Assembly (NCBI RefSeq): GCF_029690045.1
Contig: NZ_CP121464.1
Coordinates: 186,001-250,000, forward strand
From: Janthinobacterium rivuli
GTDB taxonomy: Bacteria > Pseudomonadota > Gammaproteobacteria > Burkholderiales > Burkholderiaceae_D
Length of the DNA: 64,000 bases
Direction: 5' to 3'
Below the pieces are notes generated by a model that was not told the DNA's origin, did no database searches, and saw nothing but the letters and a program-made list of their open reading frames with translations. Both the position numbers and the translations under genes were made by a program. Positions 44,333-53,393 of the stretch are shown in pieces (the stretch's first letter is position 1; every line of letters begins with the position of its first letter).

Positions 44333-44424
44333 GGCATGAGTGTAAAGCCAAGCGGAGCTTGCAGGCATGAAAGCTTGCGCATGTTTCATGCCTGCAGGTT
44401 ATGGATTGCCGGTAACCGGCAAAA

Positions 44425-46086
44425 TTACTTGGCGGCGACCGTAAATGGTGCGCGCACGGTAACGCGGGGGCTTTCATTGCCGAGGCGGTCCACGGCGCTG
44501 ACCACCACCGCATTGACTTTACCGGTGGCATCGTCGACCAGGGTCAACTCGCCTTGCACGCCCGTGACCACGGTAAAACGCCAGTCTTCGTCATAGCGGG
44601 CCCAGACGGCGTATTGCGCCACGGCTTTGCCGCCGCCCGCCGTCAATTTGATGTTGAGGCTGCTGGAATCGCGGCGCAAGGCCAGCACGGGCGTACCCGG
44701 CGCTTCCTTGCCCAGCCACGGCGTGGCGGGAATCAGGGCAGGGCTTTGATACACGCTCGCCTTGAGCTGGTCGCTGACACCCTTGCGGTTCTGCATCAGA
44801 GGCACCATGCTGAAATGCACCTGGCCATTCGCGCCAGGGCGAGTGCGCGTCACTTCGACTTGCTTGATGATCTCTTGCGGCGTGAAAGACTTGGCGGAAT
44901 TGTCGATGCGGCTCGTGTACAGGCCTGGCCACACATGGCGGCCATACGGATTTTGCGCCAGCCAGTAGTCGAGCAGCACGCCAAACGCTTGCGGCGCCTG
45001 CGCCACGGGCCAGTACAGCTGCGGCGACAGATAATCGAGCCAGCCCTTGGCCAGCCACAATTCCGCATCCGCATACAATTTATCGTACTGGCTGAAGCCG
45101 ACGATGCCGGCAGGGCGGCGGTCCGGACGGCCGATGCCGAACGGGCTGATGCCGAAACGCACCCAGCTCTTTTCGCGGTGTATGCCTGTATATAAAGCTT
45201 CGATCAGCTGGTTGACGTTCTGGCGGCGCCAGGAAGGGCGGTCCAGCTGGCCACCGGCCAGCAGATATTGCTGCCAGGAAGGCTCATCGGGAAACGGCAG
45301 TTCGCGCTTGGCGCCGCCATTGCCCGCGTCCAGCGCGGCAGTTTCCGCACCGGCACCAGCGCCGGGCGCGTCGATCGGATACGGATAAAAGTAATCGTCG
45401 ATGTGCACGCCATCGATATCGTAGCGGCGCACCACGTCGAGCACCACGTCCGTCGTGTGCTTGGACGCGGCGGCGTCGCCCGGATCCATCCACAGGTAGC
45501 GGCCGTATTGCTTGACGGACGCCGGATTGGTGGACGCGAAACTGTCGCGCGCCAGCGGCGACTTGGCCGTCGCGTGACGGGCACGGTAGGGATTGAACCA
45601 GGCGTGCAACTCCAGGCCGCGCGCATGCGCCTGCGTCACCCAGAAGGCCAGCGGATCATACATGGGCAATGGCGGCTGGCCTTGCTTGCCAGTCAGGTAT
45701 TCCGACCACGGCTCCAGCTGCGACGGGTAAATCGTGTCGGCGCTAGGGCGCACTTGCAGCACAATCGCGTTCAGATTCAAGGACTTGGCGCGGTCGAGGA
45801 TGGCCAGCGCTTCGGCTTGCTGCTTGGCGACAGGCAAATTGCTGCGGCTGGGCCAGTCGATATTGGCGACCGTCGAGACCCAGGCGGCGCGAAATTCGCG
45901 CGGCGCCGGCGGCGGCACTTCGCCCGTGATGTGCTGTACGGGCGGCACGGCCGGCAAACCCGCCTCGCCCGGCGTCACCGCGGACGGCAGCTTGGTGCTG
46001 GTACAGCTGCTGAGCAATGTGGCGGTGGCCAGCGCGGCCAATACGCCGGCGCTGGCGCCCAGGCGTTTTTTGAAAGTAGACAACAA
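44425..46086 (-). CDS. GHL10/UPF0748 family glycoside hydrolase lipoprotein (DigH-like)
   Basis: 553 residues. A lipoprotein signal (TATLLSSC) is followed by a TIM-barrel typical of DUF187/GHL10: EFRAAWVSTVANIDWPS, LNAIVLQVRPSADTIYPS, HAWFNPYRAR and YDIDGVHIDDYFYPYP. Then comes WVRFGISPFGIGR and a C-terminal beta-rich domain (SAVDRLGNESPRVTVRAPF). The E. coli homologue DigH cleaves glycan strands that have lost their stem peptides. That would yield amino sugars for the neighbouring kinase and etherase. It sits at the outer membrane by inference from the lipobox. Confidence 0.87.
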   Translation of the reverse strand: MLSTFKKRLGASAGVLAALATATLLSSCTSTKLPSAVTPGEAGLPAVPPVQHITGEVPPPAPREFRAAWVSTVANIDWPSRSNLPVAKQQAEALAILDRAKSLNLNAIVLQVRPSADTIYPSQLEPWSEYLTGKQGQPPLPMYDPLAFWVTQAHARGLELHAWFNPYRARHATAKSPLARDSFASTNPASVKQYGRYLWMDPGDAAASKHTTDVVLDVVRRYDIDGVHIDDYFYPYPIDAPGAGAGAETAALDAGNGGAKRELPFPDEPSWQQYLLAGGQLDRPSWRRQNVNQLIEALYTGIHREKSWVRFGISPFGIGRPDRRPAGIVGFSQYDKLYADAELWLAKGWLDYLSPQLYWPVAQAPQAFGVLLDYWLAQNPYGRHVWPGLYTSRIDNSAKSFTPQEIIKQVEVTRTRPGANGQVHFSMVPLMQNRKGVSDQLKASVYQSPALIPATPWLGKEAPGTPVLALRRDSSSLNIKLTAGGGKAVAQYAVWARYDEDWRFTVVTGVQGELTLVDDATGKVNAVVVSAVDRLGNESPRVTVRAPFTVAAK

Positions 46087-46177
46087 AACAATTCCTTGCA
46101 GTGGTGGAGCGCAGGTCTATCGGTGCGGGCATTTTACTGTGCGCCCGACATCCATGCGGGCGCACAGTTCAAAAGAA

Positions 46178-47488
46178 TCAGGCCTCGGCCTTCTTGCCGA
46201 ATTCGGGATCGATCTTGACCAGCGCAGCCATGATGAAAGCTGGAATCGTGGCGATGCAGACCCATATGAAGAAGTGCTGGTAGCCGAGCATTTGCTGTAT
46301 CCAGCCGCTGGCCATGCCGGGCAACATCATGCCCAAGGCCATGAAACCCGTGCAAATCGCGTAATGGGCCGTTTTATGCGCGCCATCGGAGACCATGATC
46401 ATGTACAACATATAAGAAGCGAAACCGAAGCCATAGCCGAATTGCTCCAGCGCGATGCCACCGGCGATCACATAGATGCTGCTGGGCAAGGCGCTGGCCA
46501 GGTAAACAAAGACCAGGTCGGGCAGGTGCACGGACAGCACCATGATCCACAAACAGCGTTTCAAGCCGAAGCGGGAAATGATGAATCCGCCCAGCAAGCC
46601 ACCGAGGGTCAGGGCGATCACGCCGATGGTGCCGTAGACGAGGCCCACCTGTTCCGTGCTGAGGCCCAGGCCGCCCTTGGCGACAGGGTCGAGCAGGAAA
46701 GGCGCGGCCAATTTGAGCAGTTGCGCTTCGCCGAGGCGGAACAGCAGCAAGAAGCCGAGGATGACGACAATATCCTTCTTCTTGAAAAAGGCAGCAAAGG
46801 TGGCGACAAACTCTTGCAGAGGAGAAACACCGGCGCCCTGGATGCTGGGGTGGTCGTCCTTGGGTTTCGGCAAGACAAAATAGTGATACAGGAAGAGGGC
46901 GATGAACAGGCCCGCCAGAATGGCGAACACGACGGACCAGGCCAGCTGCACATTGCCCGTCGCATGCGTGAGATAGCCGGCCAGGTACACGAGGCCACCC
47001 TGACCGGCGATCATCGCCAGGCGGTAAAAGGTGCTGCGCACGCCGACAAAGGCCGCTTGCTGGTGCTCTTCCAGGCCCAGCATATAAAAGCCGTCGGCGG
47101 CAATATCATGCGTGGCGGAACTGAAGGCCATCAGCCAGAAGATGGCCAGGCTGATCTGGAAAAAGTGCGGCAGCGAGGTCGTCAGGGCCACCAGCGCCAG
47201 CGCGGCGCCGATCACCAGCTGCAAGCCGACGATCCAGAAGCGCTTGGTGCGGTACATATCGATGAAGGGCGACCACAGGGGCTTGATGACCCACGGCAAG
47301 TACAACCAGCTGGTGTACAGGGCAATATCCGTATTGCTGAAACCATAGTTCTTGTACATGATCACGGACAAGGTCATGACCACTACATAGGGGATGCCCT
47401 GGCCGAAATACAGGGAAGGGATCCACAGCCACGGCTTATTTGATGGCTTATTCGCGCGCGCCGGGGCGGTTTGTTTCACTAGCTCCAT
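46178..47488 (-). CDS. MFS permease of the AmpG family (possible MurT)
   Basis: 436 residues and about 12 membrane helices. The AmpG/PAT family marks are present: SLYFGQGIPYVVV near the start, LYLPWVIKPLWSPFIDMY and SSATHDIAADGFYM. AmpG imports anhydro-muropeptides; the related MurT of Tannerella imports MurNAc and is encoded with murK and murQ. The gene order here favours the second kind, although the substrate cannot be read directly. It lies 45 bp after murQ in the same direction. Confidence 0.88.
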   Translation of the reverse strand: MELVKQTAPARANKPSNKPWLWIPSLYFGQGIPYVVVMTLSVIMYKNYGFSNTDIALYTSWLYLPWVIKPLWSPFIDMYRTKRFWIVGLQLVIGAALALVALTTSLPHFFQISLAIFWLMAFSSATHDIAADGFYMLGLEEHQQAAFVGVRSTFYRLAMIAGQGGLVYLAGYLTHATGNVQLAWSVVFAILAGLFIALFLYHYFVLPKPKDDHPSIQGAGVSPLQEFVATFAAFFKKKDIVVILGFLLLFRLGEAQLLKLAAPFLLDPVAKGGLGLSTEQVGLVYGTIGVIALTLGGLLGGFIISRFGLKRCLWIMVLSVHLPDLVFVYLASALPSSIYVIAGGIALEQFGYGFGFASYMLYMIMVSDGAHKTAHYAICTGFMALGMMLPGMASGWIQQMLGYQHFFIWVCIATIPAFIMAALVKIDPEFGKKAEA

Positions 47489-47533
47489 ACATCCTTCTTT
47501 GTCTCCCAGACAGAAGAATGCCGCGCCATCGGA

Positions 47534-48415
47534 TCACGCCGCCAGTGCCGCCCGCACACTGCCGTCCGCGCCGGCCAACAATGCCTGTGCCTGGTTTGTG
47601 TTGATTTTTTTGATCAAGGCAACAATCGCCACCTTGACGTGATAGTGGCATTGCTCCAGCACGGTCCTGGCCTGCACTTCGCTGGCGCCCGTGGCGTGCA
47701 TGGTCAGACGCACCGCCCGCCAGATCAGCTTGGCGTTGGTCGGCTTCAAGTCTACCATCAAGTTTCCGTAAGTTTTGTGCAAACCGACCATCAGGGCGCT
47801 GGAAATCGTGTTCAGGGTGATTTTTTGCGCCGTGCCCGCCTTCAAACGCGTGCTGCCGGAAATGACTTCCATACCCGTGTCGAGCACGATGCCGCATTGC
47901 GCCTCGTGCGCCACGGGGGCATCCACATTGTTGGCGATGCCTATCGTCAAGGCGCCCGCCTGGCGTGCGGCCAGCAAGGCGCCCAGCACATACGGCGTGG
48001 CGCCGGAGGCGGCCAGCAGAATCACCACGTCATTGACCTGCGGCTGCAGGGCCAGTAAATCCTTCTCACCTTGCGATAAATCATCTTCCGCGCCTTCCAC
48101 AGCCGTAAACATGGCGCCCGCGCCGCCGGCCAGGATGGCGACGGCCCGTTCCGGTGGCCAGGAAAACGTGGGATTGAGTTCAACGCTGTCGAGTACGCCC
48201 AGGCGGCCCGACGTGCCGGCGCCCACATACAGCAGCCGCCCACCGGCAGCGATGCGAGGCAGGGCGGCCGTGATGGCGGCGGCGATGTCGGGCGAGGCCA
48301 ACCGGACGGCCTCGACGGCCCAGAACTGGTCATCGACCAGCGCCGCCACCAGTTGCTCCACCGGATACAGGTCCAGATCCGGATGCCGCCGGCTCGGAGT
48401 TTCAGTTTTCAACAT
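47534..48415 (-). CDS. murQ: N-acetylmuramic acid 6-phosphate etherase MurQ
   Basis: 293 residues from the ATG at 48415. The SIS-domain core is complete: GRLLYVGAGTSGRLGVLDSVELNPTFSWPPE, then VVILLAASGATPYVLGAL and TRLKAGTAQKITLNTISSALMV. The C-terminal small helical domain ends in HYHVKVAIVALIKKI. The enzyme removes D-lactate from MurNAc-6-phosphate to give GlcNAc-6-phosphate. First gene of the salvage cluster murQ-permease-GHL10-kinase-amidase. Confidence 0.95.
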   Translation of the reverse strand: MLKTETPSRRHPDLDLYPVEQLVAALVDDQFWAVEAVRLASPDIAAAITAALPRIAAGGRLLYVGAGTSGRLGVLDSVELNPTFSWPPERAVAILAGGAGAMFTAVEGAEDDLSQGEKDLLALQPQVNDVVILLAASGATPYVLGALLAARQAGALTIGIANNVDAPVAHEAQCGIVLDTGMEVISGSTRLKAGTAQKITLNTISSALMVGLHKTYGNLMVDLKPTNAKLIWRAVRLTMHATGASEVQARTVLEQCHYHVKVAIVALIKKINTNQAQALLAGADGSVRAALAA

Positions 48416-48439
48416 GATTTCAGAACATGGTTGAAGGTG

Positions 48440-48457
48440 AAACCAGTTTAATACCAA
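48440..48457. promoter_or_regulatory. Possible regulator site before murQ
   Basis: AAACCAGTTTAATACCAA contains two ACCA boxes 11 bp apart, 25 bp upstream of murQ. GntR/NagR-like regulators often use TGGT-rich sites, and a GntR gene lies at 50940. This is only a suggestion. Confidence 0.25.
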
Positions 48458-48602
48458 CGAGCAAGATCAGCCATGAAAGGATGGCGGGCGGGCATAACGG
48501 GCGTTTATGCCTGATGCAGGAACGTGGTGTATTAGTTGTACTTCGATACGCCCCCGTTTGTGTCTATACTTGGGTTCGACGCCAACATCCACGACACGCC
48601 CC

Positions 48603-49661
48603 ATGATCGCTCGCCAATTGCTGTTCCTGTTTAGCGCCCTCGGCGCCATCAACGGCATTTTCCTGGCCGTCTATTTTTTCAGCCGCCGGCCTCGCTGTCT
48701 GGCCGACTGCATGCTCGGTGCATTGCTGCTGGCCGTCGGGGTGCGCACCGCCAAATCCGCCTTTCTCTACTTCAACCCTGCGATCGCCATCGAGTTCCGC
48801 CAGCTGGGCCTGTCGGCCTGCCTGCTGATCGGTCCCTTGACCTATCTGTATGTGCGCGCTTTTCTGGCCGGGCGCGCGCAACTGCCTGCCGGACAACAAT
48901 GGCGCTGGCATCTGGGTCTGTCCTTCCTGATCATTGGCATTGGCGTTGCTTTTCCGTATTCGGCGTATCGTTCTGTGTGGAACTTGTCTAGCCATGCGAT
49001 TCATGTGTTCTGGCTGGGCTACCTGCTGGCGAGCGCCGGGCTGCTCTGGCAAGGCCGCCGCACGTGGTGGAACGACGGACAGCGGATGGCGACCAGCAGC
49101 GTGCTCCTGCTGAGCGTCTTTGCAGGCAGCTGTGTCATGCTGGCGGCGTACGCGAGCACGCCGTTCACGTCCTATATTGTCGGCGCCTTGTCGTTCACCT
49201 TCTCGCTGCATGTCGCGTTCATGCTCTTTTTGCTGAGAAAGGAAAGCTTGACGCCTGCCGAGCCAAAGCCAAAGTACCAGCATAGCCGCCTGACGCAAGA
49301 CGATGCGCTTGCCGTGCTCGCTGCGCTGGAACAACAGATGAGCGGGCAACAATCCTATCTGAACCCGAATCTGACTTTGGCCCAACTGGCCAAGCGGGCC
49401 GGATGCACGCAGGCGCAGGTGTCGCAGGTACTCAATGACAAGCTGGGCAAGAGCTTCACCACCTACGTCAACGAATACCGTATCGCCGAAGCAAAACAGG
49501 TATTGACCGGCGAGCCGCAACTGAATATGGATACCGTCGCCGAGCGCTGCGGGTTCAATTCCAGTTCCACGTTCTACTCGACCTTCAAGAAAGTTGCTGG
49601 GCAGACGCCCGCCAGCTTCCGCGCCCAATCCAGCCAGGCGGCCGGGGCCATTTCCGCGTAA
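48603..49661 (+). CDS. AraC family regulator with N-terminal membrane domain
   Basis: 352 residues from the ATG at 48603. The first about 220 residues form six or seven hydrophobic helices. The C-terminal about 100 residues are an AraC DNA-binding domain (LTLAQLAKRAGCTQAQVSQVLNDKLGKSFTTYVNEYRIAEAKQVL ... VAERCGFNSSSTFYSTFKKVAGQTPASFR). Such membrane-bound AraC proteins are thought to sense envelope or extracellular signals. It precedes, in the same direction, the NTF2/DJ-1 gene, a likely target by position only. Confidence 0.88.
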   Translation: MIARQLLFLFSALGAINGIFLAVYFFSRRPRCLADCMLGALLLAVGVRTAKSAFLYFNPAIAIEFRQLGLSACLLIGPLTYLYVRAFLAGRAQLPAGQQWRWHLGLSFLIIGIGVAFPYSAYRSVWNLSSHAIHVFWLGYLLASAGLLWQGRRTWWNDGQRMATSSVLLLSVFAGSCVMLAAYASTPFTSYIVGALSFTFSLHVAFMLFLLRKESLTPAEPKPKYQHSRLTQDDALAVLAALEQQMSGQQSYLNPNLTLAQLAKRAGCTQAQVSQVLNDKLGKSFTTYVNEYRIAEAKQVLTGEPQLNMDTVAERCGFNSSSTFYSTFKKVAGQTPASFRAQSSQAAGAISA

Positions 49662-49666
49662 AACCG

Positions 49667-49688
49667 CTCCGGAATCGCCATTCCGGAG
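49667..49688. terminator. Strong hairpin after the araC-type gene
   Basis: A perfect 9-bp stem (CTCCGGAAT/ATTCCGGAG) around CGCC, 5 bp past the stop codon, but without a good T-run. It may terminate, or only protect, the transcript. Confidence 0.45.
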
Positions 49689-49803
49689 TCTGACATCCTG
49701 TTTGGCGACATCAATTCCCCTGCATTTCGATAACTTATCGACCACCAGCGATCTGAAATAGTCGTTGCTCCGATAAACGCAGTTCTATATGCAGGGTAAA
49801 TCC

Positions 49804-50937
49804 ATGATTCAGTTTTTATTGCGAACGATACTCGCCTGTTGCTTGCTCAGCATCACCGCCGTCGGCACCGCCGCCACCGCGGACCAGGACGAACACGCCA
49901 TCCGGGAAACCGTGCGCTTGTATTTGCATGGCACCAGCTTCAACGTGCAGGAAGAGATCAACCAGGCCTTCCATGCAAATTCACGCCTGTACCTGGACGG
50001 CAAAGATAATACGGAATGGCAGTTGAGCGGTCCGGAATACGCCAAACTCTTTAGCGAGGAGAAAAAAGGGCAATTCAATGGACGCCACGGGCGGCTGCTC
50101 AAGGTGGAGGTGAGCGGCAAGGTGGCCACCGCCAAGGCGGAGATCCACATTCCCCAGCAAGGGGTGCGCTATGTGGATGTCTTTCTGTTGAAAAAGATCG
50201 CGGGCAACTGGAAGATCGTCAGCAAGTCGGCCGATCGCGAGCCGGCAGCCCCGCGCCAGGCACGCAAGGTGCTGCTGGTCGTGTCGAATGTGCATGAATA
50301 TCCAGGCACAAAAATCAACGCTGGCAATAATTTTCCCGAGCTTGCCTATACCTATGATGTCTTTCGCAAAGCAGGGTACACGGTCGACTTTGTCAGTCCC
50401 GAGGGGGGCGCCATTCCCCTGGAAATGATCGTCACGTCGGACGCGCTGCTCAAGAAGTATCTGTACGACAGTGATTTCATGTGGGCACTGGCCCATACCA
50501 GGCCCGTCGCCGAGGTCAGGGCGGACGAGTATGCGGGCATGGCTTTCGTCGGCGGCGGCGCGGCCATCGTCGGCATCCCGGACAACAAGCCGCTGCAGGA
50601 CATCGCCTTGCGTATCTACGAACAACAGGGCGGGGTGATCGCGGCCATCTGCCATGGCACCGAGGGCATCAAGAACCTGAAGCTCAGCGACGGTACTTTC
50701 CTGATCCAGGGCAAGACGCTCACCTCCTTCCCCGATGCGTATCTCAACAAGGAATCTCCGGTCTACAAGGCTTATCCCTTTTCGGCGGAAGCCAGCATCA
50801 AGGGCCATGGCGGCATCTTCAGGCACGGCGCCAACGGACAGAGCCACGTCGAGGTCGATGGCCGGCTGGTGACCGGCATGAGCTGGGAGTCGTCCGTCGG
50901 CGTGGCGGAATCCATGATCCGCCTGCTCGAACAGTAG
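49804..50937 (+). CDS. Exported fusion of NTF2/lumazine-binding-like and DJ-1/PfpI domains
   Basis: 377 residues from the ATG at 49804, chosen for an AGGG 7 bp upstream; an in-frame ATG at 49789 is possible. A Sec signal peptide (FLLRTILACCLLSITAVGTAATA) is followed by an about 120-residue NTF2-like 'putative lumazine-binding' domain (IRETVRLYLHGTSFN ... VRYVDVFLLKKIAGNWKIVSK). The C-terminal DJ-1/PfpI domain has its nucleophile elbow at AAICHGTEGI and conserved acidic and glycine residues (VGGGAAIVG). DJ-1 proteins include glyoxalases, deglycases and peptidases. The reaction is not known here. The two-domain, exported arrangement is uncommon. Confidence 0.8.
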   Translation: MIQFLLRTILACCLLSITAVGTAATADQDEHAIRETVRLYLHGTSFNVQEEINQAFHANSRLYLDGKDNTEWQLSGPEYAKLFSEEKKGQFNGRHGRLLKVEVSGKVATAKAEIHIPQQGVRYVDVFLLKKIAGNWKIVSKSADREPAAPRQARKVLLVVSNVHEYPGTKINAGNNFPELAYTYDVFRKAGYTVDFVSPEGGAIPLEMIVTSDALLKKYLYDSDFMWALAHTRPVAEVRADEYAGMAFVGGGAAIVGIPDNKPLQDIALRIYEQQGGVIAAICHGTEGIKNLKLSDGTFLIQGKTLTSFPDAYLNKESPVYKAYPFSAEASIKGHGGIFRHGANGQSHVEVDGRLVTGMSWESSVGVAESMIRLLEQ

Positions 50938-50939
50938 AT

Positions 50940-51680
50940 TTATGGAGCGCGGCGCATTTCCGCCACAAAATCGTAATGATCGCTGCGGCAATACGAATGC
51001 GTCAGTTCCACCGCTTCGCCCGTCTCCAGGTAGGCGATGCGCGTGATGAACAGCACGGCCTGGCCATCGGGGATGCCCAGTTGCTTGGCCAGCACGTCCG
51101 TCGCATTCATGGCGCGGATGTGCTGCAAGGCGCGCACGGGGGCCTTCTTGATGCTGCTCAAGTATTCATACAGCGAGTCGCCCATGGCGGCCGGGTCCGG
51201 CACCACGCTGAAGGGCAGCACGCTCACCTCATACGCCATCACGACATCGTCAGCCAGGCGCAAGCGCTCGAGGCGCGCCACCTTCGTGTTCTGCGCCAGG
51301 CCCAGGCTCAGCTGTTCATCGCTGCTGGCGATGACGACTTCGCGCTTGAGCCAGCGCGAGCCGGGACGGTAGCCGCGCTGCTGCAACTGCTCGGAAAAGC
51401 TCGACAGGTTCGACAGCGGCTGCTCGATGCGCGGGGCAATATAGTTGCCCGAACCACGGCGGCGCACGACGAGGCCTTGCTCGACGAGCTGGTCGATGGC
51501 CTTGCGGGCAGTCACGCGCGATACGTCAAGCAGTTCGGACAGGGTACGTTCGGATGGCAGGGCCTGGTCTACCTGGTAGCGGCCGTTGCGTACGTCATCG
51601 CTCAGCTTGCGGGCGATCTGCATATATAAAGGCGAATTGTCATTTAAATCGACCTTGAGTTCTACGCTGGTCTGGCTCAT
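50940..51680 (-). CDS. GntR family regulator (HutC/UTRA subfamily)
   Basis: 246 residues. The N-terminal winged helix (LYMQIARKLSDDVRNGRYQVDQALPSERTLSELLDVSRVTARKAIDQLVEQGLVVRRRGSGNYI) is followed by a UTRA ligand-binding domain (LERLRLADDVVMAYEVSVLPFSV ... FITRIAYLETGEAVELTHSYCRSDHYDF). NagR/DasR-type members of this subfamily sense amino-sugar phosphates. Two kilobases away is the MurQ cluster, a plausible target. It converges on the DJ-1 gene with a 2-bp gap. Confidence 0.9.
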   Translation of the reverse strand: MSQTSVELKVDLNDNSPLYMQIARKLSDDVRNGRYQVDQALPSERTLSELLDVSRVTARKAIDQLVEQGLVVRRRGSGNYIAPRIEQPLSNLSSFSEQLQQRGYRPGSRWLKREVVIASSDEQLSLGLAQNTKVARLERLRLADDVVMAYEVSVLPFSVVPDPAAMGDSLYEYLSSIKKAPVRALQHIRAMNATDVLAKQLGIPDGQAVLFITRIAYLETGEAVELTHSYCRSDHYDFVAEMRRAP

Positions 51681-52065
51681 ACAGTTCTCCTTGTCCTCCT
51701 AGTGTAATAGCGATGGCGCCTGCGCGTAGCCCGTCCACCCATGAATAAATGGAAAATGACCATAAATAACGGTTATACACTTAAAAAAACAATGTTTTAC
51801 CGTACGTATGGCTTTGCATTGTAGACAAATAAGCAATTTTCATTGGCATAGGAAACCATCCCGCCCTATGCTGGCTGCGCAGCGAGGAATGGTCCTCACG
51901 GCGCTCTACCGTGGTGCGATGGACAAGCATCCATCCTTGCCTTGAAATGGTGCATTCCTGAAAGTTATGGCTGCACCATGATGTTTCATTGGCTGCCTTG
52001 GCGGCCAGCCTCTAAGCTCTTCCCGAATGCTCCCGCACCATGGGAGCGCAACGCAGCGAGGCAAC
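51681..52065. other. Divergent intergenic region between the gntR-type gene and the D-amino-acid dehydrogenase gene
   Basis: 385 bp that must hold both divergent promoters. An AT-rich tract lies at 51750-51830. No RNA gene, repeat or clear palindrome was recognised. Confidence 0.5.
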
Positions 52066-53313
52066 ATGCAGCAACACGTCATCATCATCGGCGGCGGCGT
52101 CGTCGGTCTGACATCGGCCTGGTGGCTGGCCGAGGCCGGCTACAAGGTCACGGTACTGGAGCGCAATGAACAGGTGGCGGTCGCCGCCAGCTACCGCAAT
52201 GGCGGCCAGCTCAGCTATCGCTATGTGGCCCCGCTGGCGGACGCGGGCGTGCCCTTCAAGGCCCTGCAATGGCTGCTGCAGAAAGATGGTCCGCTGCGCT
52301 TCCGTCCCGAGGCCGACTGGCGCCAATGGCGCTGGATGGCCAGTTTCCTGCGCAATTGCAACAGCGCCAGCAACGCCCGCACGACGGCCAAGCTGCTGGA
52401 ATTAGGCGAACTGAGCCGCGCCGGCATGGCCCAGCTGGAATTGACCGTGCCGCCGGAAGCGTATGCGCGCCGCGATGCGGGCAAACTCATCGTCTACCGC
52501 TCGCCGGCGATTTTTCAGCGGGCCGTGGCGCGGCCCGAGTCGGAAGAGGCGCACGTCGTCTTGTCGCCGACGGAGGCGGTACAGCGCGAACCGGCGCTGG
52601 CCGCCTTGCAGGATTCCCTGGCGGGCGGCATTTTTACGCCCGGCGAAGCGGTGGCCGATTGCCACGCCTTTTGCCTGGCACTGGAAGCGCGCCTGCTGCA
52701 GCACCCGAATTGTTCGCTCATATTAAAAGGCGAGGCGCGCCGCCTCGTCACGCACAAGGGCAGGATCACGGGCGTCGACACCAGCCTGGGCCTGTTGCAG
52801 GCAGATCACTATGTGCTGGCGGCGGGCATCCAGAGCCGCGACCTGGCCGCCACGGCAGGCATCTATCTGCCCCTGTACCCGCTGAAAGGCTACAGCCTGA
52901 CGGCGCCCATCCGCGCGCAAGACCGGGCGCCCGAGATCAGCATCACGGATTTTGAGCGCAAGGTGCTGTATGCGCGCATTGGTGGCGACCTGCGCGTGGC
53001 CGCCATGGTCGACATGGTGGGCGCCGACAACAGCATCGATTGGAACCGCATCGCGGGCCTGACGCGGCTGGCGCGCGAAGCCATGCCGCACGGCGCCGAT
53101 TACGACCAGGCCACGGCCTGGGCCGGTTTGCGTCCCGCCACGCCGAACAGCGCGCCGCTGGTGGGCGCCAGCAAAGTGGCCAACTTGTGGCTCAATGTGG
53201 GCCATGGCCCGCTGGGCTTTACCTTTGCCGCCGGCACGGCGCGCATCCTGGCCGACCTGATGGCCGGCAAGGCGCCGCCGTTCGCGCTGGACTTCCTCAG
53301 TCCGAAAAAATAG
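52066..53313 (+). CDS. D-amino acid dehydrogenase, DadA-like FAD enzyme
   Basis: 415 residues from the ATG at 52066, after a GCGAGG site. The N-terminal FAD-binding dinucleotide fold is HVIIIGGGVVGLTSAWWLAEAGYKVTVLER. Conserved DAO-family segments follow (YRNGGQLSYRYVAPLADAG, YPLKGYSLTAP, WAGLRPATPNSAPLVG, LWLNVGHGPLGFTFA). DadA oxidises D-alanine and other D-amino acids to keto acids, feeding electrons to the respiratory chain at the inner membrane. It would use D-Ala released by the VanX, DacB and LD-carboxypeptidase enzymes also in this window. dadX (racemase) is not adjacent, so the exact substrate is less sure. Confidence 0.85.
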   Translation: MQQHVIIIGGGVVGLTSAWWLAEAGYKVTVLERNEQVAVAASYRNGGQLSYRYVAPLADAGVPFKALQWLLQKDGPLRFRPEADWRQWRWMASFLRNCNSASNARTTAKLLELGELSRAGMAQLELTVPPEAYARRDAGKLIVYRSPAIFQRAVARPESEEAHVVLSPTEAVQREPALAALQDSLAGGIFTPGEAVADCHAFCLALEARLLQHPNCSLILKGEARRLVTHKGRITGVDTSLGLLQADHYVLAAGIQSRDLAATAGIYLPLYPLKGYSLTAPIRAQDRAPEISITDFERKVLYARIGGDLRVAAMVDMVGADNSIDWNRIAGLTRLAREAMPHGADYDQATAWAGLRPATPNSAPLVGASKVANLWLNVGHGPLGFTFAAGTARILADLMAGKAPPFALDFLSPKK

Positions 53314-53393
53314 CCAGTCAAGGCGGCGCGCACGCGCCGTTGCCGATATGGCGGATAATTGCGGAACTTTTCAGTTCCCCTATTTGCCAGCGC

